DNA of 60,948 bases. Origin: Clostridia bacterium (lineage in GTDB: Bacteria > Bacillota > Clostridia > Oscillospirales > Acutalibacteraceae). Each line of letters opens with the position of its first letter. Position 1 is the stretch's first letter. Position numbers and translations under genes: made by a program. The notes under the pieces were generated by a model that saw nothing but the letters and a program-made list of their open reading frames with translations, was not told the DNA's origin and searched no databases. The stretch lies in contig JAFPUM010000004.1 of the NCBI GenBank assembly GCA_017395425.1, forward strand, positions 1 through 60,948, written 5' to 3'. This document shows, piece after piece, positions 17,327 through 25,366 of the stretch.

Positions 17327-18580
17327 AAAATGTCCGCCGCTTCCGCCGTGGCTGCTGCCCGACGAACTGCTATGGCTCGAACTGCCGCCGCCTGAGGAAT
17401 GACTGCCGCTATCGGTATCCTGCGGTTTGGCGGTACGGCTGACCGTATTATACAGATATACGTCGTTTTTCAGGCTGATCTTCAGACTGCCCGGCTTGGT
17501 ATATGCTCCCGCGGCTGCCTGCGGACGCACGGATTTCAGATCGCTCTTCATCACCGTGACCGTAATCAGTCCCACGAGAAGTCCTCCCACGCCGCAGCCC
17601 AATATCGCCATGAACCAGCCAAAGGGCTCCTTGGGCAAATCGCCTGTATCATATGCCTTGTCGGTTTCCTCATAATGAGTCATGAATTCATCGCACAGCT
17701 CCGCAAAGCAGTTGAAGCCGCCGTAATAATTGCCGTCGCTCAGATAGGAGACAAACCGGTCGGACATATATTCCTGTCCCGCGTCGGTAAAGACCGTGAT
17801 GCCTTTGCCGGTGGTGGTAATCCGCCAGTCGCGGTCTTCCATCCCCAGCAGCAGCAGGATACCGTCACGGTTTTCCCCGAAGCCGTAGCCGTTGTAATCG
17901 TAGAAATCGTCGGCATATTCCATCGGGGTCTTGCCGCCGAGGGAATACTGCGTGACCACGACGACGTCCATCTGATGGGCTTCGCTGATGGTGTTGAGTG
18001 TTTCGAGCAGTGCCGAAGCGTCGTCGCCGCTGACCAGTCCCGCGTAGTCCACGAAGCGGGGAAGCAGCCGTTCGGAGGGAATGGGCAGCGTGCCTTTTTT
18101 CATCAGGACGTCGCTCACGCCGTCAATATAGTTCAGAAAGGCGCGGGTATAAGTCTCCTGCGCGTTGGCATTGTGCATGATATCGCTGCATTCCTCATTG
18201 GTCAGGAGTTCACGCGCACGCCCGTAGGAATAGATATGCACCGTGTTGCCCTCATACAGCAGCACCACTGCCGCGTCGGTATCGGCGCGTTTCTTATAGA
18301 TTTTATTGGCAATACTGCCGGGCTTTTCGAGTTCCTTCTCGATGAGATAGCAGAACGCGTCCACTCCGCAGCGCTGATACAGCGCTGCCGCAGCGGATTC
18401 GATATTGGCTTTGTTTTCGTCGCTGATGATGCCATCGTCGTCAATGATGTAATGATAGGCAACGGTGGGCGTTTCCTCTTCCGTCACTGTCACAGACTGC
18501 TCGCCCTCGGCAAAAACCGGCGCCGCCACGGTGAGAAGCAGGAACCATACAGTGAGAAAGGCTGTGAGTCGTTTGGTCAT
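17324..18580 (-). CDS. TPM-domain membrane protein (YdjH-like)
   Basis: 418 aa. Signal peptide at the N-terminus (TKRLTAFLTVWFLLLTVAAPVFA), two TPM-like regions (about 40-150, beginning IIDDDGIISDENKANIE; and 175-300, beginning VDYAGLVSGDDASALLE), one membrane segment (GWFMAILGCGVGGLLVGLITVTV) and a Ser/Gly/His-rich tail ending GGSGGHF, which is typical of the family. AAGGAGGGG precedes the ATG at 18580; a longer frame to 18676 would overlap the upstream gene. In Bacillus the ydjGHI set follows pspA and is under SigW. Confidence 0.82.
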   Translation of the reverse strand: MTKRLTAFLTVWFLLLTVAAPVFAEGEQSVTVTEEETPTVAYHYIIDDDGIISDENKANIESAAAALYQRCGVDAFCYLIEKELEKPGSIANKIYKKRADTDAAVVLLYEGNTVHIYSYGRARELLTNEECSDIMHNANAQETYTRAFLNYIDGVSDVLMKKGTLPIPSERLLPRFVDYAGLVSGDDASALLETLNTISEAHQMDVVVVTQYSLGGKTPMEYADDFYDYNGYGFGENRDGILLLLGMEDRDWRITTTGKGITVFTDAGQEYMSDRFVSYLSDGNYYGGFNCFAELCDEFMTHYEETDKAYDTGDLPKEPFGWFMAILGCGVGGLLVGLITVTVMKSDLKSVRPQAAAGAYTKPGSLKISLKNDVYLYNTVSRTAKPQDTDSGSHSSGGGSSSHSSSSGSSHGGSGGHF

Positions 18581-18594
18581 CGTCCGTCCCCTCC

Positions 18595-19689
18595 TTATGC
18601 CAGCCAGATCAGATAGCAGATGCCCAGCATGGCCGCAGCCGCAACGCCCGCGACGCCGCACAGCCATCTGAACCACGCGTTCCTATCGCAGGGAAGGTTG
18701 CCCACGAATTTGCCGGTCTGACCGTTCATGGCGAAGAGATACTGCTGACCGTTCCATGATGTTGTCATGAGCCAGATCGGGAACAGCGCGTATTTGGCTT
18801 TGCTGTTGACGAGCTGGATATTGACGTTTTCGGTTTTGACGGTGTTGTAGCCTGTCACCGTCTCCCGGAATTCCTTTTCGGTACTCTGCCGCACCCGCTC
18901 ATTGGCACGCGTCACGCATTGATCGTCGCTTACATCGTATTTATCCGCGAGATAGCCCGAAAGATAAGCCGTCTGGAAATCCACCGCCTGACTGAAATCA
19001 AACGGCTCGAGCGATTCGGTCAGATCGTTGGGGATTTTGGAGGAACTGTCCACCGGGATATGTTCAAAGCTCACGCTGCCCCCGCGGTCGACGGAATAAA
19101 AGCGCGTTTCGGTGTAATTGTAGCGGCTGTCGCTCCAGGTGCGCACCTTGGTGGCGCGATAGGTAATCCGGGCGTTGGAATCGGTGTCGAACAGCCAGAA
19201 GGGAACATACACACCCTTGATTTCGTCAATATGGTGATCGGTCTTGAACGCCTTGGGCAACAGGATTTTTCCTTTGAGGTGGCTGGCAAAAGCTGCTTTG
19301 GCAGCTTCCTTGTCCAGCTTGAAGGGAATGACGTAATCCGGACGCAGTGCGCCTTTGAGCCTTCCCATCATGATGACCGGGTTGCCGCAGTAGGGACAGT
19401 GGGTCGCCGCGGTCGTGTCGTCACAGATAATCTCGCCTCCGCAGGAATTGCACACATACACCGACATTCCCTCCGCGTCGGTACCTGACCATTCGTCCGG
19501 CGTTTCGTGCCATTCCATCTCATTGGGCGCTGCTTCACTCTCACGAAGCACGTTGTCATAATCCCGAAGGGTATCTATTTCAAATTCCGTCTCGCAGAAG
19601 GGACATTTCATCTTCTGCAATCCGCTGTCAAATTCAATCTTGCCCCCGCAGCAGGGACATTTGTATTCCATCAAATCTGCCACAAGCAT
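18595..19689 (-). CDS. Zinc-ribbon membrane protein (YdjG-like)
   Basis: 364 aa. Two N-terminal zinc ribbons (CPCCGGKIEFD ... CPFCETEFE and CNSCGGEI ... CPYCGNP), a long central domain (PFKLDKEAAKAAFASHLKGK and on) and a single C-terminal membrane segment (VAGVAAAAMLGICYLIWLA). Layout matches the TFIIB-zinc-ribbon-like YdjG. The ATG at 19689 follows GGGAG by 4 nt; MEYKC at 19671 is an alternative start. Confidence 0.75.
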   Translation of the reverse strand: MLVADLMEYKCPCCGGKIEFDSGLQKMKCPFCETEFEIDTLRDYDNVLRESEAAPNEMEWHETPDEWSGTDAEGMSVYVCNSCGGEIICDDTTAATHCPYCGNPVIMMGRLKGALRPDYVIPFKLDKEAAKAAFASHLKGKILLPKAFKTDHHIDEIKGVYVPFWLFDTDSNARITYRATKVRTWSDSRYNYTETRFYSVDRGGSVSFEHIPVDSSSKIPNDLTESLEPFDFSQAVDFQTAYLSGYLADKYDVSDDQCVTRANERVRQSTEKEFRETVTGYNTVKTENVNIQLVNSKAKYALFPIWLMTTSWNGQQYLFAMNGQTGKFVGNLPCDRNAWFRWLCGVAGVAAAAMLGICYLIWLA

Positions 19690-19786
19690 CACACTCCCAA
19701 TCATACGGCAGTCGGATACCAAACAAACGCGGCACGCTATGAAACGCACGTTCCACAGAATGCCGCGCCTGTATTTTCAATTATTA

Positions 19787-19822
19787 CGAATTACGCATTC
19801 CGCATTCCGCATTCCGCATTTA
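19787..19822 (-). repeat. Heptanucleotide tandem array 3
   Basis: On the plus strand: CGAATTA, CGCATTC three times, CGCATTT. On the minus strand it begins immediately after the TAA stop of the YdjI-like gene. Confidence 0.8.
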
Positions 19823-21127
19823 TTACTGCACTCTGTCGTTATCATCAAACGGGTCGCCGCATTCGGGGCAGAACTTCGGCGGATGATAGGGATCGGCAGG
19901 CTGCCAGCCGCACTTGTCGCAGCGATAGAGCGGAGCGCCCGCGGGCTTGGGCTTGCCGCAGTTCATACAGAACTTGCCCTGATTCCCGGTGCCGCAGGCA
20001 CACATCCAGCCGCCGGTGGCTGCCTTGGGCGCCGCCTGCTGCTGAGGCTGCTGCTGATATGCCTGCTGCTGAGGATAGCCCTGCTGCTGATAGCCCTGCG
20101 GGGCATACTGTGCCTGCTGCTGACCCATCTGGAAGAGGTTGGCAGCGGTATTGGCGCCGCCCGCATTCTGTGCCATGCCCATGCCCATAAAGCCGGTCAT
20201 CGCTCCGGCAGTATTCTTGGCTGCGTCCTGCATGGCCTGTGCCTGCGAGCCGATGAGCGTGGCGGCTGCCATATTGGGATCGCGGTTGATGGCGTTGCGC
20301 TGGGCGGTCTTGATGATTTCCGCGTCCTCCGGCGGGAGGGTGATAGTGTTGAACGCCACGGACACGATCTCAATGCCGCGCAGATTGCTCCACTTCTGGG
20401 ACATAATGCCATTCATCGCGGTGCAGAGTTCATCCACATGAGCAGGCAGCTCATTGGGACGCACCTGCATGGCGGAAATCTGCGCCAGACCCGGCTGGAG
20501 CGCGCTGATAAACTCGGTCTTGAGCTGGTTATCCAGCTGGGCGCGCTTGTATTCATCCGACACATTGCCCGACACGTTGGTGTAGAACAGCAGCGGGTTG
20601 GTGATGCGGTAGGAATAGACGCCGTTGCAGCGGACCGAAACGTCGATATCGAGGTTGATATTCCTGTCCACCACGCGGAAAGGAACCGGGGTGGGAGTAC
20701 CGAACTTGTTGTCGGTGATTTCGCGGGTATTGAAATAGTAGACGCGCTGATCCTTGGCGGTATCGCCGCCGAAGGTGAAACGCTTGCCGATCTGCTTGAA
20801 GGTGTCCACAATTGCCTTGCCGAGATTGCCGTAGAAAAGGCTGGGCTCGGTGGAAGTGTCATAGATGAATTCGCCCGGCACCGCGCAGAATTCCACGACC
20901 TTGCCCTGCTCGACGATGATCATGCACTGACCGTCGGCGACGGCAATCTTGGAGCCGTTGGAGATGATGTTGTCGTTGCCCTTGGTATTGGAGGAACGGC
21001 TGCCGATCTGCTTTCTGCCGCGCAGCACGAGGGTATCCACCGGAATCGCGTCGCAATAGAAGAATTCTCTCCACTGGTCAGCCATAGCGCCGCCGGCGGC
21101 GCCTGACAATGCCTTAATCAGTCCCAT
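19823..21127 (-). CDS. SPFH-domain protein with C-terminal zinc ribbons (YdjI-like)
   Basis: 434 aa. N-terminal SPFH/virion-core-like domain (about 1-300, with QWREFFYCDAIPVDTLVLRG at the start), a Gln/Tyr/Pro-rich linker (about 325-370), and a double zinc ribbon (CACGTGNQGKFCMNCGKP, CDKCGWQP...CPECGDP). This is the architecture of Bacillus YdjI, which works with YdjG/YdjH and PspA in envelope stress. The order here is ydjI-, ydjG-, ydjH-like; no pspA gene is in the window. Confidence 0.85.
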   Translation of the reverse strand: MGLIKALSGAAGGAMADQWREFFYCDAIPVDTLVLRGRKQIGSRSSNTKGNDNIISNGSKIAVADGQCMIIVEQGKVVEFCAVPGEFIYDTSTEPSLFYGNLGKAIVDTFKQIGKRFTFGGDTAKDQRVYYFNTREITDNKFGTPTPVPFRVVDRNINLDIDVSVRCNGVYSYRITNPLLFYTNVSGNVSDEYKRAQLDNQLKTEFISALQPGLAQISAMQVRPNELPAHVDELCTAMNGIMSQKWSNLRGIEIVSVAFNTITLPPEDAEIIKTAQRNAINRDPNMAAATLIGSQAQAMQDAAKNTAGAMTGFMGMGMAQNAGGANTAANLFQMGQQQAQYAPQGYQQQGYPQQQAYQQQPQQQAAPKAATGGWMCACGTGNQGKFCMNCGKPKPAGAPLYRCDKCGWQPADPYHPPKFCPECGDPFDDNDRVQ

Positions 21128-21226
21128 AGTAATATGAAACCCCTTTCAATATGTTTTTATTTTTTCCATCCGCACATCCGCGCGGATGCTTGATATGTAC
21201 CTGACGAAAGCGGCATCCGGAAAGCC

Positions 21227-21559
21227 TTACTTCTGTTTGAAAACCTCGCTGTCGCTCTGTACCGAATAGGGATTCTTGTTGGGTCTGCTCTCGTCGGGCA
21301 GGTTGCCCATCGCGTTGCCCCATACGACTACGACCGTGACAAACACCACATAGCCCAGCCACAGTCCGAGCGCCACCCAGAAAACCCACATCGGCCAGTG
21401 CAGCAGATAATGCGCCGCCAGCAGTCCCCACGCGGGTATCGACCAGCCGATATGCGCCACCAGCGACGCAAACAACGCGCCGAAAAATCCGCCTATGCCG
21501 CTGCCTCGCTGAATGCCTCTCGGCTGAATTTTGTTTCTGCCGTACAATCCGTCACCCAT
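21227..21559 (-). CDS. Small two-helix membrane protein
   Basis: 110 aa, family not recognised. Two hydrophobic segments (about 24-52 and 56-82: GGFFGALFASLVAHIGWSIPAWGLLAAHYLL, then MWVFWVALGLWLGYVVFVTVVVVW), with short charged ends. AAAGGAGCG precedes the ATG, and a sigma-A promoter lies at 21594-21622. It is first in the minus-strand run leading to the YdjI-like gene, so an accessory role in envelope stress is possible but not shown. Confidence 0.65.
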   Translation of the reverse strand: MGDGLYGRNKIQPRGIQRGSGIGGFFGALFASLVAHIGWSIPAWGLLAAHYLLHWPMWVFWVALGLWLGYVVFVTVVVVWGNAMGNLPDESRPNKNPYSVQSDSEVFKQK

Positions 21560-21593
21560 GATAATCGCTCCTTTCCGATTAGCGGTTATTTAC

Positions 21594-21622
21594 AATATAC
21601 CATAATCCTTTGCAAAAGTCAA
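21594..21622 (-). promoter_or_regulatory. Promoter of the envelope-stress-like cluster
   Basis: Minus strand: -35 TTGACT (21617-21622), 17-bp spacer, -10 TATATT (21594-21599). Confidence 0.6.
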
Positions 21623-21638
21623 ATAAATTTCCACAGAT

Positions 21639-22379
21639 TTACACTTTTGCAATGACCCTGCCGCAGCACAGAATACTGTCTGACGCGCTGTATGGCTTGG
21701 GCGGATAGTGGGGATTGAGCGAAAGCAGCGCATCTACGCCGAGTTTTTTGATGTAACTCTCGCCGTTGAGTACGAAAATGCCGATCTCCCCGATCTCCAC
21801 CGACGGCTGACGCGCCACCAGTACGCGGTCGCCGTCGCTGAACTGCGGCAGCATGGAATCGCCGCTGACCCGTACAATAAAATCGCCCCGGCGATGCTCG
21901 GGTGAATCCGCAATCTCCATTTCCTCCTGCGCCGCTTCGTCGAGCGGATTGCCCAGACCCGCCGACACCGGGATCAGATAAAAGGGACGGCGCAGCGTGC
22001 CGACTTTGTGCTCTGCCGCGCGCTGGGCATTCCGGGAAAAACACCGCTCATACTCCATTGTCAGCACCGTCTCAACCAGCTCCTGACCGTAACGGTCCAG
22101 CAAGCGGAATTTTTCAAGCGCCAGCGATTCTTTTCTGGTCAGCCGCGCACCGCTGCCGTCACGGTGTCCGTCGGTCGGTTCCGCCAGTCCCAGTGCTTCG
22201 TCCAGCGAACAGTGCAGTTCCCGGCAGATCGCCCGCGCTGTCATCACCGTGGGATTGCGATTGGTTCCGGCTGTAATCTTGCTGAGGGTGCTCTTGGGTA
22301 CGCCTGATTTTTCCGACAATTCATCCACCGTCAGACGGCATTCCTTACGACGTTCATTGATGTACTCGTTAAAGGTCAT
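21639..22379 (-). CDS. XRE-S24 self-cleaving repressor (LexA/CI-like)
   Basis: 246 aa. HTH at about 15-55 (LTVDELSEKSGVPKSTLSKI) and a C-terminal peptidase S24 domain with the catalytic pair Ser175 (SGDSM) and Lys211 (SYIKKL). The Ala140-Gly141 dipeptide in PVSAGLG is placed where LexA/CI proteins cut themselves, so inactivation by the RecA pathway is plausible. It is divergent from the phage-like genes at 22.6 kb. ATTCC-N6-GGAAT repeats next to both promoters are its likely operators. Confidence 0.88.
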   Translation of the reverse strand: MTFNEYINERRKECRLTVDELSEKSGVPKSTLSKITAGTNRNPTVMTARAICRELHCSLDEALGLAEPTDGHRDGSGARLTRKESLALEKFRLLDRYGQELVETVLTMEYERCFSRNAQRAAEHKVGTLRRPFYLIPVSAGLGNPLDEAAQEEMEIADSPEHRRGDFIVRVSGDSMLPQFSDGDRVLVARQPSVEIGEIGIFVLNGESYIKKLGVDALLSLNPHYPPKPYSASDSILCCGRVIAKV

Positions 22380-22409
22380 TTGAATCCCTCATTTTGATTT
22401 GATAAGGTC

Positions 22410-22438
22410 ATCATATCATATTATATGGATTGTGTCAA
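22410..22438 (-). promoter_or_regulatory. Promoter of the XRE-S24 repressor
   Basis: Minus strand: -35 TTGACA (22433-22438), 17-bp spacer, -10 TATGAT (22410-22415). Confidence 0.68.
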
Positions 22439-22447
22439 GTTGAAATC

Positions 22448-22463
22448 ATTCCCTTTATGGAAT
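22448..22463. promoter_or_regulatory. Operator 1, ATTCC-N6-GGAAT
   Basis: ATTCC CTTTAT GGAAT, ten bases upstream of the repressor's -35 and 20 bases upstream of the divergent -35. Same half-sites and same spacing as operator 2. Confidence 0.65.
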
Positions 22464-22482
22464 TTGTCCCAAAAAGTCGCAC

Positions 22483-22511
22483 TTGACAAATCCCCGCAAG
22501 GACACTATAAT
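22483..22511 (+). promoter_or_regulatory. Consensus promoter of the phage-like cassette
   Basis: Perfect -35 TTGACA (22483-22488), 17-bp spacer and perfect -10 TATAAT (22506-22511). Such a strong promoter would need tight repression; operator 2 covers its start site. Confidence 0.82.
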
Positions 22512-22517
22512 AGACTT

Positions 22518-22539
22518 AAAATTCCTCAAAAGGAATTTT
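22518..22539. promoter_or_regulatory. Operator 2, ATTCC-N6-GGAAT at the start site
   Basis: AAAATTCC TCAAAA GGAATTTT, a 22-bp palindrome beginning 7 nt after the -10. It is followed by a second perfect palindrome, TATCGCGCGATA (22539-22550). Confidence 0.68.
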
Positions 22540-22595
22540 ATCGCGCGATAAAAAACCAAAAAAGGAATTCCAGTGATAGGAGGGATCGTGCGTTC

Positions 22596-22823
22596 ATGAA
22601 AATACCGCTCAATCCCTATGAGCGATTTGAAATCACAGGCCGACTGCCGTGCCGGAAACACCACGCCGAATGGTACCGGACACTGTCGGGAGAGGAGAAC
22701 CTACATGTCAAATTTCAAGCGTTGTATCTACTGCGGCGGACATCTTTACCGCGGCAGAAAAATGTGCCCCCTCTGCGAGGAAAAGCTCCGGTTGATCCGA
22801 AAAATCAGGCGGATCGTCTTTGA
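22596..22823 (+). CDS. Possible small phage-type ORF
   Basis: 75 aa if read to its stop, starting MKIPLNPYERFEITG. AGGAGG lies 12 nt upstream. Its 3' half overlaps the next ORF in another frame and looks like a shadow of it, so only the first 35 or so codons may be meaningful, or a frameshift separates the two. No family recognised. Confidence 0.3.
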   Translation: MKIPLNPYERFEITGRLPCRKHHAEWYRTLSGEENLHVKFQALYLLRRTSLPRQKNVPPLRGKAPVDPKNQADRL

Positions 22824-23088
22824 AATCCGGCGTCAGGCACAAAAGGAGGCAAACACTCATGAACAAAAGCAACTTATCTGCGGAAAAAACACCTCAAACG
22901 CAGCAGGCAAAGCCTTCGCACAAGGCATTGCAAGCCAAAAAACACAAAAAAATCAAGGCGATGCTGGGGCAGTATCTCCGGCAGAAAACGGAATGCGAGT
23001 ATCTGTACGAAAAAATCCGGAACAAGCACGAGGATATGCAGACGCTCAAAGCCGTGACCGCCGACAGCGTGGGACGGCACGGCAATGA
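22705..23088 (+). CDS. Small zinc-ribbon protein of the phage-like cassette
   Basis: Starts MSNFKRCIYCGGHLYRG with GAGGAG 7 nt upstream. A CxxC ... CPLC knuckle (residues 7-23) is followed by a basic helix (EEKLRLIRKIRRIVFEIRRQ). The frame stays open for 128 codons, but beyond about residue 50 it overlaps the better-supported DUF1492-like gene by 230 nt. Either this is a long overlap or a frameshift has removed the original stop. Confidence 0.45.
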   Translation: MSNFKRCIYCGGHLYRGRKMCPLCEEKLRLIRKIRRIVFEIRRQAQKEANTHEQKQLICGKNTSNAAGKAFAQGIASQKTQKNQGDAGAVSPAENGMRVSVRKNPEQARGYADAQSRDRRQRGTARQ

Positions 23089-23371
23089 GGTTTCCGATTA
23101 TGTAGAAAAAGCCATCGAACAAATCGACGGCTTGATCACGTATTACGCAAAGATGGTGGTGCAGCGTGAGGAATCCGAACGGCGGGTTTTGTCCATGATA
23201 GAACAGATTACCGACCCGGATGCTTATCTGGTGATATACCTGCACTATATCGAGGGACTGCCGTTCAGCGAAATTCCCCAGCGGCTGGCGTTATCCGAGC
23301 GCTGTATGTGGAACCGGTACAGGAGCGCTCTGGATTCCCTCTGTGTCTGTCAGGAGAATACGGCGGACTAG
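22859..23371 (+). CDS. ArpU/DUF1492-like phage transcription regulator
   Basis: 170 aa. AAAAGGAGG lies 9 nt before the ATG. Basic N-terminus, a central helical part, and a C-terminal sigma region-4-like helix-turn-helix (DPDAYLVIYLHYIEGLPFSEIPQRLALSERCMWNRYRSALDSL). This is the pattern of DUF1492/ArpU-type proteins that control phage late genes. No structural phage gene or integrase lies near it, so it is an orphan here. Confidence 0.72.
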   Translation: MNKSNLSAEKTPQTQQAKPSHKALQAKKHKKIKAMLGQYLRQKTECEYLYEKIRNKHEDMQTLKAVTADSVGRHGNEVSDYVEKAIEQIDGLITYYAKMVVQREESERRVLSMIEQITDPDAYLVIYLHYIEGLPFSEIPQRLALSERCMWNRYRSALDSLCVCQENTAD

Positions 23372-23407
23372 GTTCGGCGGAAACCGGCTTGACCTGCTTT
23401 GGCTTGC

Positions 23408-25165
23408 TCATTTCTTTTGCAGTCCGAATGTCTTTTCCAGCGCGTTGGCAAGCGCCCGCGCAATGGTCTTGGGATGATTCATAATCCATTGGGCGCTGGA
23501 AGATTTATCGTGAAACTCCACTTCCGCCAGGATGCTGACCATGCCGTAATTGGACGGGTCACGCACATCGGTGTAGCCGGTTTTGTCAAACGCCAGCATA
23601 CCGTTGACCACATTGGGCGACACAGTGGAGCCTCTTGGCGTGACTTTGCTCAGTTCGGTCACAACGTTCTGCGCCAGACGCTTGCTCTGGGCACAGCCCG
23701 GAAAATAGAAACCCATCGGTCCGTAGTGATGCGAATTTACCTTGGGGTCGGCGTTGCTGTGAATCGCCAGATACACGTCCGCCTTTCGGAGATACGCGTC
23801 ATAGGCTCGTCCGTGCGATTCGAGCGGCATGGAAACCGGCGCGGTATACACGCTGCACACATATTCCTTTTTCAGAATGCTTTCCAATTCTTTTGCCACG
23901 CGATACATCTGTTCCTGCTCGTTGGTGGAACGAACCGCGTAAGCGTTGTGTACCTGACGCGAAGGGGAAAGGTAAATCATGGGTGTGCCGCCGTTCTGAA
24001 AATTCTTTGACGGAATCTCGGTGTAAATGTCGGATACCGACACCTTCAGCCGGGAAATCCAGACGGTCTTTCCGTTGAGTTTGAAGGAATACCATGTGAT
24101 ATCATGGGAATCGTTCTGCCAGTCGGTGGCGATATATTTCGCACCCCGCACGACGGTTCCCATTTTTGCATGATTGCTGCCGGGCGCACTGTGCACCGAC
24201 GTCTTCTGCTTCACCGTGATGGTACGCTGAATATACCGCTTGCCGTCATCCTGTTTCGGCTTGGTGGGAGAGGTGGCAGCCGTGGTTTTCTGTGTACTGG
24301 GAGCGGTGGTGGAAACCGTCGTTTGTGTGGTGACGGGAACCTCGACAATCTGCGCGTAGCTGCTCACCACCCAGCCCTTGAGTTTCGAGGTGAACTGTAT
24401 CTGATACCACACCTTGCCGTTGGAGGCCTTCTTGGAGCCGAGGTAGACATAGGTCTTGCCCTTGGACGTCTGCCCCAGCTTGGTATAGGACTGTCCCGCA
24501 TTGGCGCGGACATTGAGCGGCGTGCGAAGAATTTTTACCATTTTCTGCGTAGGGATTTTTGTCGTGGTTGTAGTGGTCGGTTTTTCCGTGACGGTTGTTG
24601 TGGCAGTCGTGGCAGTGGTCACGGTGGTCGTGGTGACAGTCGCAGAATCGGTGGTCTTTTCGGTAGTCGCCGTCGTGGAGGTCGTGGAGGATTTCTCCGC
24701 AATGGTGGTCGATGAATAGACCGTGGAAGTTTCTTCCGTAACCGTGGTGACAGTGGTCGAAGTTAAAGCCGCGGAAGTGGTGGAAGGATTTTCCGCGGTA
24801 GTGGCTGCGGTTGATTGGGTTGTGGTGGTGGTAGTCGCAGGTTTCGCGGTCGTAGTGGTGGAATCAGGGATTTTGACCAATTTGCCGTAGCCGCTGCTGA
24901 TCCAGCCTTTTTTCCCGTCGGCTAGCTGAATCTGATACCACACCCGCCCGTTGGATGCCTTCTTGCTGCGAAAATAGGGGAATGTCTTGCCTTGACCCAC
25001 CACCCCGATTTTCCGATAGGACGTTCCCGCGTCGCTGCGGACATTGACCGTGCCGTTTGTCACCTTGACAACGGTTTTCGCCTCTGCCGGCAGGGCAAAG
25101 TATACCCACAGCAGCATGACCAGAATGACCGCCGCCAACAGACGCGGCTTTTTCCTGTTTTTCAC
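23408..25165 (-). CDS. Secreted N-acetylmuramoyl-L-alanine amidase with three SH3b domains
   Basis: 585 aa, GTG start. N-terminal signal/anchor (about 8-29), SH3b 1 (32-98), a Thr-rich linker of about 105 residues, SH3b 2 (208-275), a short Thr-rich linker, SH3b 3 (310-378), and an amidase_3-like domain (390-580). Metal/catalytic candidates: SPSRQVHN in place of the classic PGHGG, Glu in TNEQEQMY, His in IHSNAD and Glu in LAEVEFH. A cell-wall hydrolase acting outside the cell. The Thr-rich linkers probably act as flexible or glycosylated spacers. Confidence 0.85.
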   Translation of the reverse strand: MKNRKKPRLLAAVILVMLLWVYFALPAEAKTVVKVTNGTVNVRSDAGTSYRKIGVVGQGKTFPYFRSKKASNGRVWYQIQLADGKKGWISSGYGKLVKIPDSTTTTAKPATTTTTTQSTAATTAENPSTTSAALTSTTVTTVTEETSTVYSSTTIAEKSSTTSTTATTEKTTDSATVTTTTVTTATTATTTVTEKPTTTTTTKIPTQKMVKILRTPLNVRANAGQSYTKLGQTSKGKTYVYLGSKKASNGKVWYQIQFTSKLKGWVVSSYAQIVEVPVTTQTTVSTTAPSTQKTTAATSPTKPKQDDGKRYIQRTITVKQKTSVHSAPGSNHAKMGTVVRGAKYIATDWQNDSHDITWYSFKLNGKTVWISRLKVSVSDIYTEIPSKNFQNGGTPMIYLSPSRQVHNAYAVRSTNEQEQMYRVAKELESILKKEYVCSVYTAPVSMPLESHGRAYDAYLRKADVYLAIHSNADPKVNSHHYGPMGFYFPGCAQSKRLAQNVVTELSKVTPRGSTVSPNVVNGMLAFDKTGYTDVRDPSNYGMVSILAEVEFHDKSSSAQWIMNHPKTIARALANALEKTFGLQKK

Positions 25166-25234
25166 GTTTTTCCTGCCTTTCCTGATGTCACATCATCACG
25201 CGTCCCTGTTTCCTTGTTCGTAGTATTTGCCTTT

Positions 25235-25263
25235 ATTATAAAAGAATGAAAAAAAGTTGTCAA
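25235..25263 (-). promoter_or_regulatory. Promoter of the SH3b amidase
   Basis: Minus strand: -35 TTGACA (25258-25263), 17-bp spacer, -10 TATAAT (25235-25240); both perfect consensus. Between it and the YfhO stop lies a perfect AGGAGGTGA (25306-25314, minus) with no start codon behind it. Confidence 0.78.
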
Positions 25264-25366
25264 GTCAAATGTGTCCATTGTTCACAACAAGAGGAAGATA
25301 CTGATCTCTCACCTCCTCTGTTCTATTCGGCTGCGGCAAGGAATCTGTGACGCTTCTGCCATGTTT

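Noticed and set aside
24104-24719. Gly/Val-rich plus-strand frames opposite the Thr-rich linker
   Set aside because: Antisense of ACC/ACT codons in the amidase linker.
25306-25314. Perfect AGGAGGTGA on the minus strand as the start of a hidden gene
   Set aside because: No start codon at workable spacing; the nearest ATG frame (38 codons) runs through the amidase promoter.
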